Shown: piece by piece, positions 6,121-13,842 of the stretch | Numbering within the stretch: position 1 is the stretch's first letter | Layout: each line of letters starts with the position of its first letter | Virus record (IMG/VR): IMGVR_UViG_3300044648_000335 | Location: 1-39,567 of that record | Length of the DNA: 39,567 nt | Source of the DNA: a virus | Reading direction: 5' to 3' (one strand) | Position numbers and translations under genes: made by a program | The notes under the pieces: generated by a model | The model's database searches: none | Seen by the model: the letters and a program-made list of their open reading frames with translations, nothing else | What the model was told of the DNA's origin: nothing

Positions 6121-6942
6121 TCACATCTCCACCGTCGGAGCACTGAGCTCGATGATCGGCTCCAAGTACTCCTCCGGGGCGATCGACGAGAAGTACCCCT
6201 GCGTCACGTCCAGGCGAGCGTGTCCGAGCTGACGCTGGATCGAGTGAACACCGACGCCGGCCTTCAACAACGTGACGGCGTGGGCGTGGCGAAGCTGGTG
6301 CGGCGCGAGGCGCTTGCGTGCACCGATGCTGTCGGCGAGTTTCTTCATCGCTCGCCGAACATCGGTGTGCGACCACTTGCGCGTTCCAGACGTCGGGCCG
6401 TGGATCACGCAGAAGACGGGGCCGATCGGCAGCGTCTTGCGGTATTCCATCCACGGCCCGAGCTTTCCCCAGGCCCACTTGTCCATGCCTGTGACGCGGT
6501 ACTTGTCGCCCTTGCCGTGGAGCACCTCAATCGTGCCGCGCTCAGCGTTGAGGTCGTTTTCCATGAGCGCCAGGGCCTCGCTAATGCGAAGGCCGGAGCG
6601 CCACAACAAGATCATGAGGGCATGGAGGCGCAGTCCCGTCGGGCCTGTCACGTCGATGCCCTTCAGCAACAAGTGCATCTCTTCGGCGTCGGGCGGCGTC
6701 GGGCGGTACTTGCGGCCCTTGCTCTTCGGGATGCGGCCTTTGTGAAAGCCGGGGTAGCACGCTTTCGCGAGCTTGTATCCGCGGGCGTCCAACAACAAGC
6801 CGTCCTCGACGCGCTCGGCGATCTCCAGGACGCTCGTCGGCGTGGGGCGCTTTGCGAACGAGTATTTGCCGCGGGTCGATGCCGACGGCAGCAAGGCGGG
6901 CGTGATCGTCTGCCCGGCATCGCTAGTGTGGCTGGTGCTCAT
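6121..6942 (-). CDS. int: Tyrosine recombinase / phage integrase
   Basis: The 273-residue protein has the full catalytic set: R119 (SGLRISEAL), K144 (HGKGDKYR), H215 and R218 (HQLRH), H241 (LGHARLDVTQ) and the nucleophile Y250. The region before the catalytic domain is only about 80 residues, so the arm- and core-binding parts are short for a phage integrase. The ATG at 6942 follows GAGGAA by 9 nt; the frame stays open upstream to 7452 but without a better start. It integrates the phage into the host chromosome. An operator-like site lies about 100 nt upstream. The attachment site was not identified. Confidence 0.92.
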   Translation of the reverse strand: MSTSHTSDAGQTITPALLPSASTRGKYSFAKRPTPTSVLEIAERVEDGLLLDARGYKLAKACYPGFHKGRIPKSKGRKYRPTPPDAEEMHLLLKGIDVTGPTGLRLHALMILLWRSGLRISEALALMENDLNAERGTIEVLHGKGDKYRVTGMDKWAWGKLGPWMEYRKTLPIGPVFCVIHGPTSGTRKWSHTDVRRAMKKLADSIGARKRLAPHQLRHAHAVTLLKAGVGVHSIQRQLGHARLDVTQGYFSSIAPEEYLEPIIELSAPTVEM

Positions 6943-7016
6943 GAGGGTGTGTTCCTCGTGGGTCGTGCCCTCGAGCCGTTTCAGCGGCTGCGGGGGCTTC
7001 TGTGTGTGTCTGCCGT

Positions 7017-7046
7017 GGCAGAATAGCAAACGAAAGCGAAAGCAAG
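7017..7046 (-). promoter_or_regulatory. Operator-like site upstream of the integrase
   Basis: On the minus strand TTGCTTTCGCTTTCG (7045-7031) matches the -35 plus spacer of the phage promoters. The box expected after 17 nt is TCTGCC, a poor -10, while TATTCT (7025-7020) is only 14 nt away. The downstream ATG is about 80 nt off and has its own SD. The operator is convincing; the promoter is uncertain. Repressor control of integrase is inferred. Confidence 0.5.
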
Positions 7047-7084
7047 TAACGGATTCCGGCGAGCGAGGTCTTAGAGTCGTTGCC

Positions 7085-7495
7085 ATGCGCCGTACCGCCA
7101 TCTTGCTCGGCACTCTGACCGCCGCGACCGCCGGCTGCGGGTCTGACGACCCCGCAGCGCGAGCGCAAACGGCAGCGTCCACTGTGCAGACTGCTGAGGC
7201 ACCCAAAGCGTCGGCTCCTGCTGACGGCGGATTTCGTCGCTGGGCTCGCGAGAATCTCGGCGAGACCGCTGCGGTTGTCGCGGTCAGTGACGCGTACGTT
7301 GGGGGCCTCGCGACGCTGCACGCGAAGGTGTCGCCAATTATCACTGACGAGAAGGCAAAGTCGGTGTGTACCGGCATCCTGTCCTGGATGCTCGACACGG
7401 AGTACGAGCACGCAGAACGCGCGGTGGTGGAGTCTGGGCCGGGCGACGACATCGCGAAGTGTCAGCCGGGTGAGCTGACGGAGATTGTCCGCTGA
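7085..7495 (+). CDS. Predicted lipoprotein moron (136 aa)
   Basis: The N-terminus MRRTAILLGTLTAATAGCGS is a lipoprotein signal peptide, with the lipobox cysteine at residue 18 (TAGC). The mature part has a Thr/Ala-rich linker and a small helical domain with two cysteines (SVCTGILSWM, AKCQPGE). It would be anchored outside the membrane. It has its own strand and a hairpin after the next gene, so it is a typical moron. Such surface proteins often change the lysogen's envelope or block superinfection; here that is only inferred. TAGAGT ends 8 nt before the ATG and may serve as -10. Confidence 0.75.
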   Translation: MRRTAILLGTLTAATAGCGSDDPAARAQTAASTVQTAEAPKASAPADGGFRRWARENLGETAAVVAVSDAYVGGLATLHAKVSPIITDEKAKSVCTGILSWMLDTEYEHAERAVVESGPGDDIAKCQPGELTEIVR

Positions 7496-7497
7496 CC

Positions 7498-7797
7498 GTG
7501 GATCGCTGGCAGGACGACCTCGAGCGCGCCGAACAGATCCGGGCGTGGCTCGACGAGGTCGCTTCCACGAAGGCGCAGCTCGACGCCCGTATCGCCGAGG
7601 CAGGGGCCGGAGACCTGGACCGCTGGATGCAGCGCCGCGCGGATGAAATCGCCGTCGGCGCACGGAAGGGCCTCGACGCCGCGATCTGGATGGCGAGCTC
7701 CGCGGCCGTCGGGGTGCCGCTTGAGGAGATAGCGGTCGCGGCCGGGGAGGACCTCGAGTACGTAGAGGCGGTCCGAAAGCGGATCGGCGGCCGGTAG
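7498..7797 (+). CDS. Helical moron protein (99 aa)
   Basis: The GTG is 2 nt after the lipoprotein stop. The N-terminal 60 residues are highly charged and helical (WQDDLERAEQIRAWLDEVAS). The C-terminal part (AAVGVPLEEIAVAAGEDLEY) could be a helix-turn-helix. The two genes form a bicistron closed by the hairpin at 7806-7833. The gene may regulate or cooperate with the lipoprotein. Function unknown. Confidence 0.65.
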   Translation: MDRWQDDLERAEQIRAWLDEVASTKAQLDARIAEAGAGDLDRWMQRRADEIAVGARKGLDAAIWMASSAAVGVPLEEIAVAAGEDLEYVEAVRKRIGGR

Positions 7798-7805
7798 AAC
7801 GCACA

Positions 7806-7833
7806 ACGCCCCCGAGCCGAAGCTCGGGGGCGT
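7806..7833 (+). terminator. Strong hairpin terminator after the moron pair
   Basis: ACGCCCCCGAGC, CGAA tetraloop, GCTCGGGGGCGT: a perfect 12-bp stem starting 9 nt after the stop of 7498-7797. There is no U-tract, as often in high-GC bacteria. Confidence 0.8.
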
Positions 7834-8106
7834 ATGGGTAGGACGGTGCCGCTGGCCGTCGGCCGGGCCGCGAGACGCACCGGACGGACACCGTCGCAGG
7901 GATTACCCGCGGCGCGGGCCAGGCTCGCCCCCTGCGTTTCGCGAAGCGTCAATAAGGCGCCGATAATCGCTCGTGCAGGGATAAAGATCGCTCGACGAGC
8001 ACGCTGGTATGCAGATACAGTGAGCACAGAGGGAGCGCGGGACCGACGTCTGTTGCCTTAGCGGGCAGCACCCGGGAGATCCGGCTGAAGACGTTCCCGG
8101 CCCCTC
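7834..8106. other. Gene-poor 273-nt spacer before DUF3800 gene
   Basis: I see no convincing gene here. It is richer in A/T than its surroundings (AATAAGGCG, GATAATCG, GGATAAAGATC, GATACAG) and contains the small inverted repeat GCTCGACGAGC near 7990. It may hold the promoter of the DUF3800 gene and control elements for it. Short plus-strand frames in it lack start signals. Confidence 0.4.
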
Positions 8107-8868
8107 TTGTCTTTGCCGCCAACTCACCGCGTCTACATCGACGAAGCTGGTGACCGCGGCCTGAAGTTCGGCAACGGTTCCACTCGATTCTTCACTGTAG
8201 GGGCCGTCATCGTTCGCGACGATGACGAAGCAAGCGTTCGGCAACAACTAGCGGTGTTGAGGTCAGAGCTCGGTCGCGCGCCGGGTGACACGCTTCACTT
8301 CCAGAAGCTGACACACACGCACCGTCGCCGGGCATGCCGGACCCTTGCCGACCTCGGGACGGTCACGGTCGCCACGGTCACGATCTGTAAGCGCACGATC
8401 ACGGACCCCGCCACCGGCAGCGCGACACAGATCGCGACCGCCGACGGCATGTACCTCTACGCGCTTCGCATGCTCCTGGAGCGCGTCTCATGGTTCATTC
8501 GCGACTCACCCGACGCCGGGACCGGGCTAGTCACCATCGCCCATCTGAAACGCTTCACCAGGGCTCATCTCGACGACTACGTCGCAAAGCTTCGTTCGTC
8601 ATCGAGCAATGTCGCGTGGGCGTCGTTCGGTGACCACCCGTTCAAGATCAGCACGCCCGGAATTCTCGACATGCTCCAGGTCGCGGACATCGCCGTGTCG
8701 GGCGTCTTCAAGGCCCTCGAGCCCGACAAGTTCGGGGAGACAGAACGCCAGTACCTTGAGCGGTTGGCGCCGGCCATCTACCGCCGAGGCGGCAAGCCGA
8801 CCACGTACGGGCTCAAGGTCTTCCCAGCGTCGCTCGTTGAGGAGCTCGGCTGGCTCAACACGATCTAG
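8107..8868 (+). CDS. DUF3800 domain protein
   Basis: The 253-residue protein opens with the family signature RVYIDEAGDRG, followed by a FFTVGAVIV strand and the LHFQKLTH motif. A late Asp in MLQVADIAVSGVF completes the usual acidic pattern of this RNase H-fold-like family. The start is unsure: an upstream in-frame stop (8086) leaves TTG 8107 or 8113, both without SD. DUF3800 proteins are common on mobile elements and have been proposed as nucleases, but the activity is not established. It is a lone plus-strand gene closed by the hairpin at 8885-8939. Confidence 0.8.
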   Translation: MSLPPTHRVYIDEAGDRGLKFGNGSTRFFTVGAVIVRDDDEASVRQQLAVLRSELGRAPGDTLHFQKLTHTHRRRACRTLADLGTVTVATVTICKRTITDPATGSATQIATADGMYLYALRMLLERVSWFIRDSPDAGTGLVTIAHLKRFTRAHLDDYVAKLRSSSSNVAWASFGDHPFKISTPGILDMLQVADIAVSGVFKALEPDKFGETERQYLERLAPAIYRRGGKPTTYGLKVFPASLVEELGWLNTI

Positions 8869-8884
8869 CGCTGCCCTGGATCTC

Positions 8885-8939
8885 TCTCCAAGCGAAAGGG
8901 CCCCCGGTGACAGCCGGGGGCCCTCGCACTGCTTGGAGA
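8885..8939. terminator. Large two-tier bidirectional terminator
   Basis: The inner stem is AGGGCCCCCGG / CCGGGGGCCCT (11 bp, loop 8908-8913). The outer stem is TCTCCAAGC / GCTTGGAGA (9 bp, 8885-8893 and 8931-8939). It lies between the convergent ends of the DUF3800 gene and the collagen-like fibre gene and can serve both. Confidence 0.85.
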
Positions 8940-8979
8940 CGCTGATCGAAGCGAAGCCTACCGCTCAGGGCGACCGGGG

Positions 8980-10752
8980 TCAGAGGTGGAACGAAAGGCC
9001 GTCGAGGCCGATCGAGGCATTGGCCGCTCCGCCGGTCGAGATCGACACCTCGCCCGTTATTGGGTAGATCGTGAGGGCGCCGAACACGCCGTTGGCGACG
9101 CACGCCATCTGTGCGAGCGAGGACGGCCGGTAGCCGACGGGCAGCGTGAAGATGTTGCGTCCAGTGCCCGGGAACCCGGCGGGGGCCTTCGCGCTCCCCT
9201 TGAGCCACACGCGGTTCGTCGAGTCCTTGTGGAACCCGACCGCGTAGTACCCGCCGGCGTTGTCGGTGAACGAGTTCGTGAACGTCGGTGCGATCCACGT
9301 CGGCGGCGACGCCCCGGGCCCAGTCGATCCGGTGTTGCCCTGGATGCCCTGGGGCCCCTTGAGGTTCCCGCGCAGCGTCCACGTCGATACGCCGGTCTTC
9401 TCGTAGAAGTCGCCGGTCGTCGAGTTCAGCGACCAGTCGCCGACAATGCCCGTGCCCGACGCAGGGGCGCCGGCCTGCGAGAACCACTGGTCGCCCGGGG
9501 CGCCCGGGGCGCCTGTGTTGCCGGTCAGCCCGATGCTGCCCGTGGGGCCGGCGGGGCCGGTGTCGCCCGTGTCCCCCTTCGGGCCGGCCGGACCGGCCGG
9601 CCCTTGCGGCCCTGCCACGGTCGAAGCCGCGCCGGTCGCTCCCGTGTCCCCCTTGACGCCCTGTGGCCCCTGTGGCCCCTGGGGCCCGGTGTCTCCCGTG
9701 GGGCCCTGGGCGCCGGTGTTGCCGGTGTCGCCCTTCGGACCCTGTACGCCCTGCGGGCCTGCAGGACCGACGTCGCCCTCGGGGCCTTGCGGCCCGGCGC
9801 CCGACATGACCAGCACGACGAACTCGCCGGCGGCGGGCGGGGTGTCGAACGTGACGCGCACCGCGGACGTCGAGATCGCCTGCGCGGCCATCCCCGCATA
9901 CACCTGGGTGTAGGGACTCGCAGACCGACGAACCGTCACGCTCACCGCGCGCGTCGCCAACCCGTGCGTGACGTCAAAGACGGTCGCCGACCCGTTGCCG
10001 ATCGTCTGAGTGAACGCACCGCCGGCATCGCCGTGGTCGCCCTTCACGCCCTGCGGTCCCTGTTCGCCGGTGTCGCCCTTCACGCCCTGGGCGCCGGTCG
10101 AGCCCGTCAGGCCCGTCGGACCGATCGGCCCCTGCGGCCCCGCAGGACCGGCCGGGCCGATCTCGCCCTGCGGCCCGACGGGACCCGCTGGTCCCTGGTC
10201 TCCCGCCTCGCCGGTGCCGGTCGGTCCTTGGATGCCCTGGTCGCCCTTCGGGCCCTGCGGACCCTCGACGCCCTGCGGGCCGGGGATGCCGACCGGGCCC
10301 TGCGGGCCGACAGCACCGCCGGGGCCCACCGGGCCGAGGCCGCCGGTCTCGCCCTTCGGCCCAACGCCCCCTGTCGCACCCGTGTCGCCCTTCGGGCCCA
10401 GCGGCCCCTGCGGCCCCATAGGGCCTTGAGGCCCGGTCGGGCCGGCAGGCCCTATCGGGCCCGGAGGACCAGGCGTCCCAGGGTCCGTCTGCGACGGCAC
10501 CCACTCAGACAGCCACATCCGGCCCTGATCATCAGCAGCCACCAACGCCAGATCGTCAACGGCCGGGAGAACCGCACCGTTCGGAGCCCAATCCTTGATC
10601 AGATGACGCAGCTCTCGCGATTCGCTAAGCAGCCGAACCTCAACCGCATCAGCGAGCGACGCGGGCGGCGTAGTAACCACCGCGCGATGCTGCTCCGGGC
10701 GGCCCTCCGACCGGCGGCGGTCCCGAACTCGGCTGCTAGCGATGCCCGTCAC
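8980..10752 (-). CDS. Collagen-like tail fibre / receptor-binding protein
   Basis: This 590-residue protein has a helical N-terminus (about 1-90), probably the virion attachment part. A Gly-X-Y collagen-like block (about 92-245, many GPQGP, GPKGDTG) is followed by a beta-rich insert (about 246-318), a second collagen block (319-421), a short linker domain, a third short block and a C-terminal globular domain ([26 protein letters not shown]) typical of fibre tips. Collagen blocks form trimeric rods. GTG 10752 has GTGAGG 5 nt upstream; a later GTG near residue 25 is possible. It is the last gene of the late operon and ends at a hairpin. Confidence 0.85.
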   Translation of the reverse strand: MTGIASSRVRDRRRSEGRPEQHRAVVTTPPASLADAVEVRLLSESRELRHLIKDWAPNGAVLPAVDDLALVAADDQGRMWLSEWVPSQTDPGTPGPPGPIGPAGPTGPQGPMGPQGPLGPKGDTGATGGVGPKGETGGLGPVGPGGAVGPQGPVGIPGPQGVEGPQGPKGDQGIQGPTGTGEAGDQGPAGPVGPQGEIGPAGPAGPQGPIGPTGLTGSTGAQGVKGDTGEQGPQGVKGDHGDAGGAFTQTIGNGSATVFDVTHGLATRAVSVTVRRSASPYTQVYAGMAAQAISTSAVRVTFDTPPAAGEFVVLVMSGAGPQGPEGDVGPAGPQGVQGPKGDTGNTGAQGPTGDTGPQGPQGPQGVKGDTGATGAASTVAGPQGPAGPAGPKGDTGDTGPAGPTGSIGLTGNTGAPGAPGDQWFSQAGAPASGTGIVGDWSLNSTTGDFYEKTGVSTWTLRGNLKGPQGIQGNTGSTGPGASPPTWIAPTFTNSFTDNAGGYYAVGFHKDSTNRVWLKGSAKAPAGFPGTGRNIFTLPVGYRPSSLAQMACVANGVFGALTIYPITGEVSISTGGAANASIGLDGLSFHL

Positions 10753-10759
10753 TATGGCC

Positions 10760-10840
10760 TCACACCAGGGATGCGACGACGAGTATCAGAATGACGACAA
10801 TGAGCAGGCCGATGATGGCGTTGAGGTCGAGGCGGATCAT
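10760..10840 (-). CDS. Tiny membrane protein (26 aa), lysis cassette
   Basis: The frame starts [20 protein letters not shown] and ends VVASLV. Almost all of it is one transmembrane helix. The ATG overlaps the holin-like stop as ATGA, and the following fibre gene takes its SD from its 3' end. A 26-residue hydrophobic peptide next to a holin could tune membrane permeabilisation (an antiholin or pinholin-like role), but this is an inference from size and place. Confidence 0.65.
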   Translation of the reverse strand: MIRLDLNAIIGLLIVVILILVVASLV

Positions 10841-11109
10841 CGCTCGTCCTCCGTATCGATGTGTTCGATAGCGGCCTGCTGAAGGAGCGCGTCCGAGTCG
10901 GGACCGGCGGGTCCCAGTGCGGGCGTCACCTTCGCGCGGACGATCTCGCCGCCGAGAAGGATCGGCAGCAGCAGCGCCAAGGCCTCGCCGACGTTCTGCT
11001 CGTCGACGATCAGGCCGAGCTTCGCGGCGACGAAGATGATCACGGCGACGAGGATGGTGGTGACACGGGCGGGCTCTGTCGTCCAGAGCGCCTTGAATCG
11101 GGTGAGCAT
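10837..11109 (-). CDS. Holin-like protein, two membrane segments (90 aa)
   Basis: The ATG at 11109 gives MLTRFKALWTTEPARV, then a membrane helix (TTILVAVIIFVAAKLGLIV) and a second one (VGEALALLLPILLGG), then a charged cytoplasmic tail (HIDTEDER). This is the layout of many actinophage holins next to endolysins. The start lies 8 nt after the endolysin stop. Upstream in-frame codons overlap the endolysin gene and are unlikely. Confidence 0.7.
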   Translation of the reverse strand: MLTRFKALWTTEPARVTTILVAVIIFVAAKLGLIVDEQNVGEALALLLPILLGGEIVRAKVTPALGPAGPDSDALLQQAAIEHIDTEDER

Positions 11110-11117
11110 GTGGGCTC

Positions 11118-11843
11118 CTAGTAGTTCGGGCGGCAGCACGCGACCACCGCGGAGTACGGACGAACGCGGCGGTAGCAACCCCCGCCGTTGGACTGCGACC
11201 CGCCGTTACCAGGAGAGGTGTTCCCCTCGATGGTCTGGTACCCGCCGGGGACGCGCTTCTCGATGAGGCCGACGTGGGTGGACGTGCCGAACAGGATCAC
11301 GGCGTCGCCGGGCTTCCCTTCGGTGCGGCCGTGGCGGGAGCGCCAGCCGTTGCGGCCGGCGGCAGCGTCGAGGTAGATGAAGTTCACGGCGGCGCAGCGG
11401 CTGTTGAGGCCCTTGACGCCGGCGCCCTTCGTGAGGCATGCCCAGACGTAGATGCCGCACCACGGGGCGGCGTTGAGCCAGGCCCCGCCGGATGCGAGCT
11501 CGAGCTGCCAGGCGTTGAGGCCCCAGGTGCCGCGGTTGGACGGGTGCTCCGCGCGGCCGATGTACCGGCGGCCGAAGGTGAGCGCGCCGTTGGGGCCGCC
11601 CTGGTGCTTGGCGGCGCGCTTCTTCTCGGCCGCGGTCTGGGTGCCGCCCATGACGAGGTCCCAGCGGCGGCGGGCGCGCTTGGTGGTGCCGGTGAAGCCC
11701 CAGCCGCCGCGCTCGACGAAGCGGGCGCGCCATGCGGCCCAGGTGACCTTGCCGAGTTCGCCGTCGACGGTGACGCCGAGGACGGTCTGGAGGCGCCGGA
11801 CGTTCTGGCCCTTGGAGCCGATGCGGAGGATGGGGGTGCTCAC
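11118..11843 (-). CDS. Endolysin with CHAP domain and peptidoglycan-binding N-terminus
   Basis: The GTG start (VSTPILRIGSKGQNVRRLQ) has GAAAGG about 8 nt upstream and gives 241 residues. Residues 5-45 look like a peptidoglycan-binding type 1 repeat (RIGSKGQNVRRLQTVLGVTV). The CHAP amidase/endopeptidase domain follows, with C129 (APWCGIYVW), H190 (STHVGLIEK) and E206/N208 (TIEGNTS). It cleaves host peptidoglycan at the end of the lytic cycle. There is no signal peptide, so export needs a holin, and several candidates surround it. Confidence 0.9.
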   Translation of the reverse strand: MSTPILRIGSKGQNVRRLQTVLGVTVDGELGKVTWAAWRARFVERGGWGFTGTTKRARRRWDLVMGGTQTAAEKKRAAKHQGGPNGALTFGRRYIGRAEHPSNRGTWGLNAWQLELASGGAWLNAAPWCGIYVWACLTKGAGVKGLNSRCAAVNFIYLDAAAGRNGWRSRHGRTEGKPGDAVILFGTSTHVGLIEKRVPGGYQTIEGNTSPGNGGSQSNGGGCYRRVRPYSAVVACCRPNY

Positions 11844-11974
11844 TGGTGCGCCTTTCGGGTGCGGTGGCTGTGGATGGCGGTGCCGCCGAGGACGGCGATC
11901 GCGAGCGGGGCGGCCCAGACTGCGGCGAGCGCCGCGGTGGGCAGCGCCGCGAAGCGGTGCAGAACGGGGCTCAC
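11840..11974 (-). CDS. Small single-pass membrane protein (44 aa)
   Basis: The GTG at 11974 overlaps the upstream stop as GTGA, and its stop overlaps the endolysin GTG. After VSPVLHRFAALPTAAL comes one membrane helix (AAVWAAPLAIAVLGG) and a His/Arg-rich tail. Immediately upstream of the endolysin, it is a candidate holin, antiholin or accessory lysis protein. Confidence 0.6.
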   Translation of the reverse strand: MSPVLHRFAALPTAALAAVWAAPLAIAVLGGTAIHSHRTRKAHQ

Positions 11975-12378
11975 GAGACGGGCACTCCGCCGAGCTCGCG
12001 GACCTGGCCCTCAAGTCGCAGCACGCGACCGACAAGCGCGTCGGCTCGGTCCTCTGCGGCGCGCATGCGGGTGCGGAGGTCGAGTTCCATCTCGTCCTTC
12101 GAAGCGCGCAGAGCGTCGATCTGCCCGGTGACCTGGTCGACGCGGGCGTTCGCGCGGTCCGCGTCCGACTGGGCTTCGGCGAGGGAGGTGCGGACCTCCG
12201 CGAGCGCGTTCTTCCAGAACGACTCGCGCTCGTTCGCGGTCTGCGCTTCCGTGAGAGCGACGTCGGCGGGGCCCTTGCGCCACGAACGGACGGCCTGGAA
12301 GGCGAGCACCAGCATGGTGCCGAACGCGGCGAATCCGGCGAGGTAGTCCCCGATGGCGCTAGCAGCGAGGATCACCAT
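11971..12378 (-). CDS. Membrane-anchored coiled-coil protein (135 aa), lysis-associated
   Basis: I chose ATG 12378 (TGATG coupling). An N-terminal membrane helix (YLAGFAAFGTMLVLAFQAV) precedes a long heptad-rich region from about residue 45 to the end (LAEAQSDADRANARVDQV, LRLEGQVRELG). One helix plus a long coiled coil is the shape of i-spanins. Spanins are not expected in hosts lacking an outer membrane, so it may have another lysis or assembly role. It is coupled to neighbours on both sides. Confidence 0.6.
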   Translation of the reverse strand: MVILAASAIGDYLAGFAAFGTMLVLAFQAVRSWRKGPADVALTEAQTANERESFWKNALAEVRTSLAEAQSDADRANARVDQVTGQIDALRASKDEMELDLRTRMRAAEDRADALVGRVLRLEGQVRELGGVPVS

Positions 12379-12875
12379 CACCGGCGGCGGCGGGGTGGCG
12401 CCGCAATCTCCGCCAACCACCACGGCACCAGCGCGCGGTGCCGCAAGACGAATGACCTGTTCATGACAAGTAGTGCCGCGGCGAAGTAGACGACCATCGT
12501 CAGGACGGCAGCGCCCTTGAACTCGATGTACAGTGCGAGCCCGTTGAGGCCGAGCATCAGCGAGAGGACGATCGCGCCGCGTGATGCCGGGATGGGCTTG
12601 CGGAGCGTGATCGAAACGACGATCACGACGCAGGCCGCGACGATGATGCTGACGTACGCGTCAGTGGCGTGGCTGCTGATGATTTTGGCGATCGTGAGGC
12701 GCTCGACGCCGTCGCGGGTGATGAGGCCGACGACGCCAGCGACGCCGACGAGGGCGGCCACGTAGGCGTCGGGCCACACGCTTGAGGCGGCGAGCCGGAT
12801 GCGTCGCCACGCGGTCGACTCCACGGCGGCGTCCTGAACGGCGCGGGCGGTCTGCAGGGGGATCACGGGCGCCAT
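12378..12875 (-). CDS. Multi-pass membrane protein (165 aa)
   Basis: This protein has about four membrane helices: VAALVGVAGVVGLIT, VSIIVAACVVIVVSI, AIVLSLMLGLNGLALYI and AVLTMVVYFAAALLVM. The C-terminus is basic and Arg-rich. It lies upstream of the endolysin in the lysis group and could be a class-III-like or unusual holin. It shows no similarity to a family I recognise. Confidence 0.6.
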   Translation of the reverse strand: MAPVIPLQTARAVQDAAVESTAWRRIRLAASSVWPDAYVAALVGVAGVVGLITRDGVERLTIAKIISSHATDAYVSIIVAACVVIVVSITLRKPIPASRGAIVLSLMLGLNGLALYIEFKGAAVLTMVVYFAAALLVMNRSFVLRHRALVPWWLAEIAAPPRRRR

Positions 12876-13186
12876 CCGTCCGTGGTCGGAGGTGTGTGCC
12901 CCGAAAGCCGTGCGACCTGTCCCACCCGCCGCGCTTCAGCGGTCGACGAGACCATCGCGGCGACGACGCACATACCGAGGACGGCATGCCCGCCAGAGAT
13001 CGCGAGGGCCGGGCCGTCTGGGATCTCCCACCCGAGCGCCTTGGCGGCAATGGGGAGGGCGAGGATGATCGCGAGGCCGCCCCAAAGGAGAACGGCCCAT
13101 CGCTGGTGGCGGAGCCCCATCCGGACGCAGAAGATCCCTTCCCCCAGGCGGGACACGGCGAAGAACGCCAGGAGGGCGGAGTCCAT
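12863..13186 (-). CDS. Membrane protein (107 aa)
   Basis: It starts MDSALLAFFAVSRLGEGIF. Three hydrophobic stretches (about 2-20, 30-50 as WAVLLWGGLAIILALP, and 65-80 as GHAVLGMCVVAAMV) precede a polar tail. It overlaps the next membrane gene by 13 nt and the upstream tail gene by TGATG. It probably belongs to the lysis cassette. Function unknown. Confidence 0.55.
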   Translation of the reverse strand: MDSALLAFFAVSRLGEGIFCVRMGLRHQRWAVLLWGGLAIILALPIAAKALGWEIPDGPALAISGGHAVLGMCVVAAMVSSTAEARRVGQVARLSGHTPPTTDGWRP

Positions 13187-13842
13187 CAGTACGCCTGAAC
13201 CGGGACGAGCTCGACGGATGCAGACACCACGTTGATCGCAACCGGCAGTGCCCCGGCGGCACGGACAACGCTCAGACTCGCGTTGAGTGTCGCTCCGGCC
13301 GTGAGCGCCACCGGAGCTTTTGAGGCGGCTCCAAGAGAAGGAGTCTCTCCGTCGATCGACGGCACATAGATCCCTGCGACGGGCCCGGACGCGCCTGCCG
13401 TCAGCGCGACGACCGCGGGCGCAGCGGAGCCCACGCCCGAGGTGAACTGCCGGACCCGAAGCGCCACAACAACGTCAAAGGTTCCCGAGAACGGGACCGT
13501 CAGCGACGGCCGCGGCGTGTTGTATTCGGGGTCGTAGACGGGCCACGACTCATTGATCGCGCCCTGTGGCGCAGCGGAGCCTACGGAGCGCAGCGACCAC
13601 TTTGAGATCAGCCGCCATTCAGTGCCGGTGCATAGGTACTCGAGCTTGTGATCGGTCGCGTAGTACCGCATCCCCTTCCGCTCCAACGACACCGTCGGGC
13701 GGGACGAGAATGCACCCTGATCCTGCCACGCAGCAACCTCATCGATCCGCTCCGCCAAAGCACGCAGATCAGCCGGAACCGCAACATCATCACCACCGGC
13801 CGGAAGCGGGATCGCCATCTTCGTCGTCGGAGTGCTAGGCAT
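13186..13842 (-). CDS. Tail fibre / baseplate-attached protein
   Basis: The 218-residue protein starts MPSTPTTKMAIPLPAGGDD. A helical segment (LRALAERIDEVAAWQDQ) is followed by a YYATDHKLEYLCTGTEWRL strand region and a beta-rich C-terminal half (PFSGTFDVVVALRVRQF, then Ala/Gly-rich strands). The N-terminal layout is common in phage proteins that cap fibres, with a beta-sandwich tip. It follows the gpI-like gene, the usual place for fibre genes. It could be the main receptor-binding protein instead of the collagen-like fibre. Confidence 0.6.
   Translation of the reverse strand: MPSTPTTKMAIPLPAGGDDVAVPADLRALAERIDEVAAWQDQGAFSSRPTVSLERKGMRYYATDHKLEYLCTGTEWRLISKWSLRSVGSAAPQGAINESWPVYDPEYNTPRPSLTVPFSGTFDVVVALRVRQFTSGVGSAAPAVVALTAGASGPVAGIYVPSIDGETPSLGAASKAPVALTAGATLNASLSVVRAAGALPVAINVVSASVELVPVQAY

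Noticed and set aside
8986-10794. A long plus-strand open frame (602 codons) opposite the collagen-like fibre gene
   Set aside because: It is the antisense shadow of Gly-Pro-rich repeats. It lacks start signals, is Arg-rich with no protein pattern, and the minus strand has clear domains.
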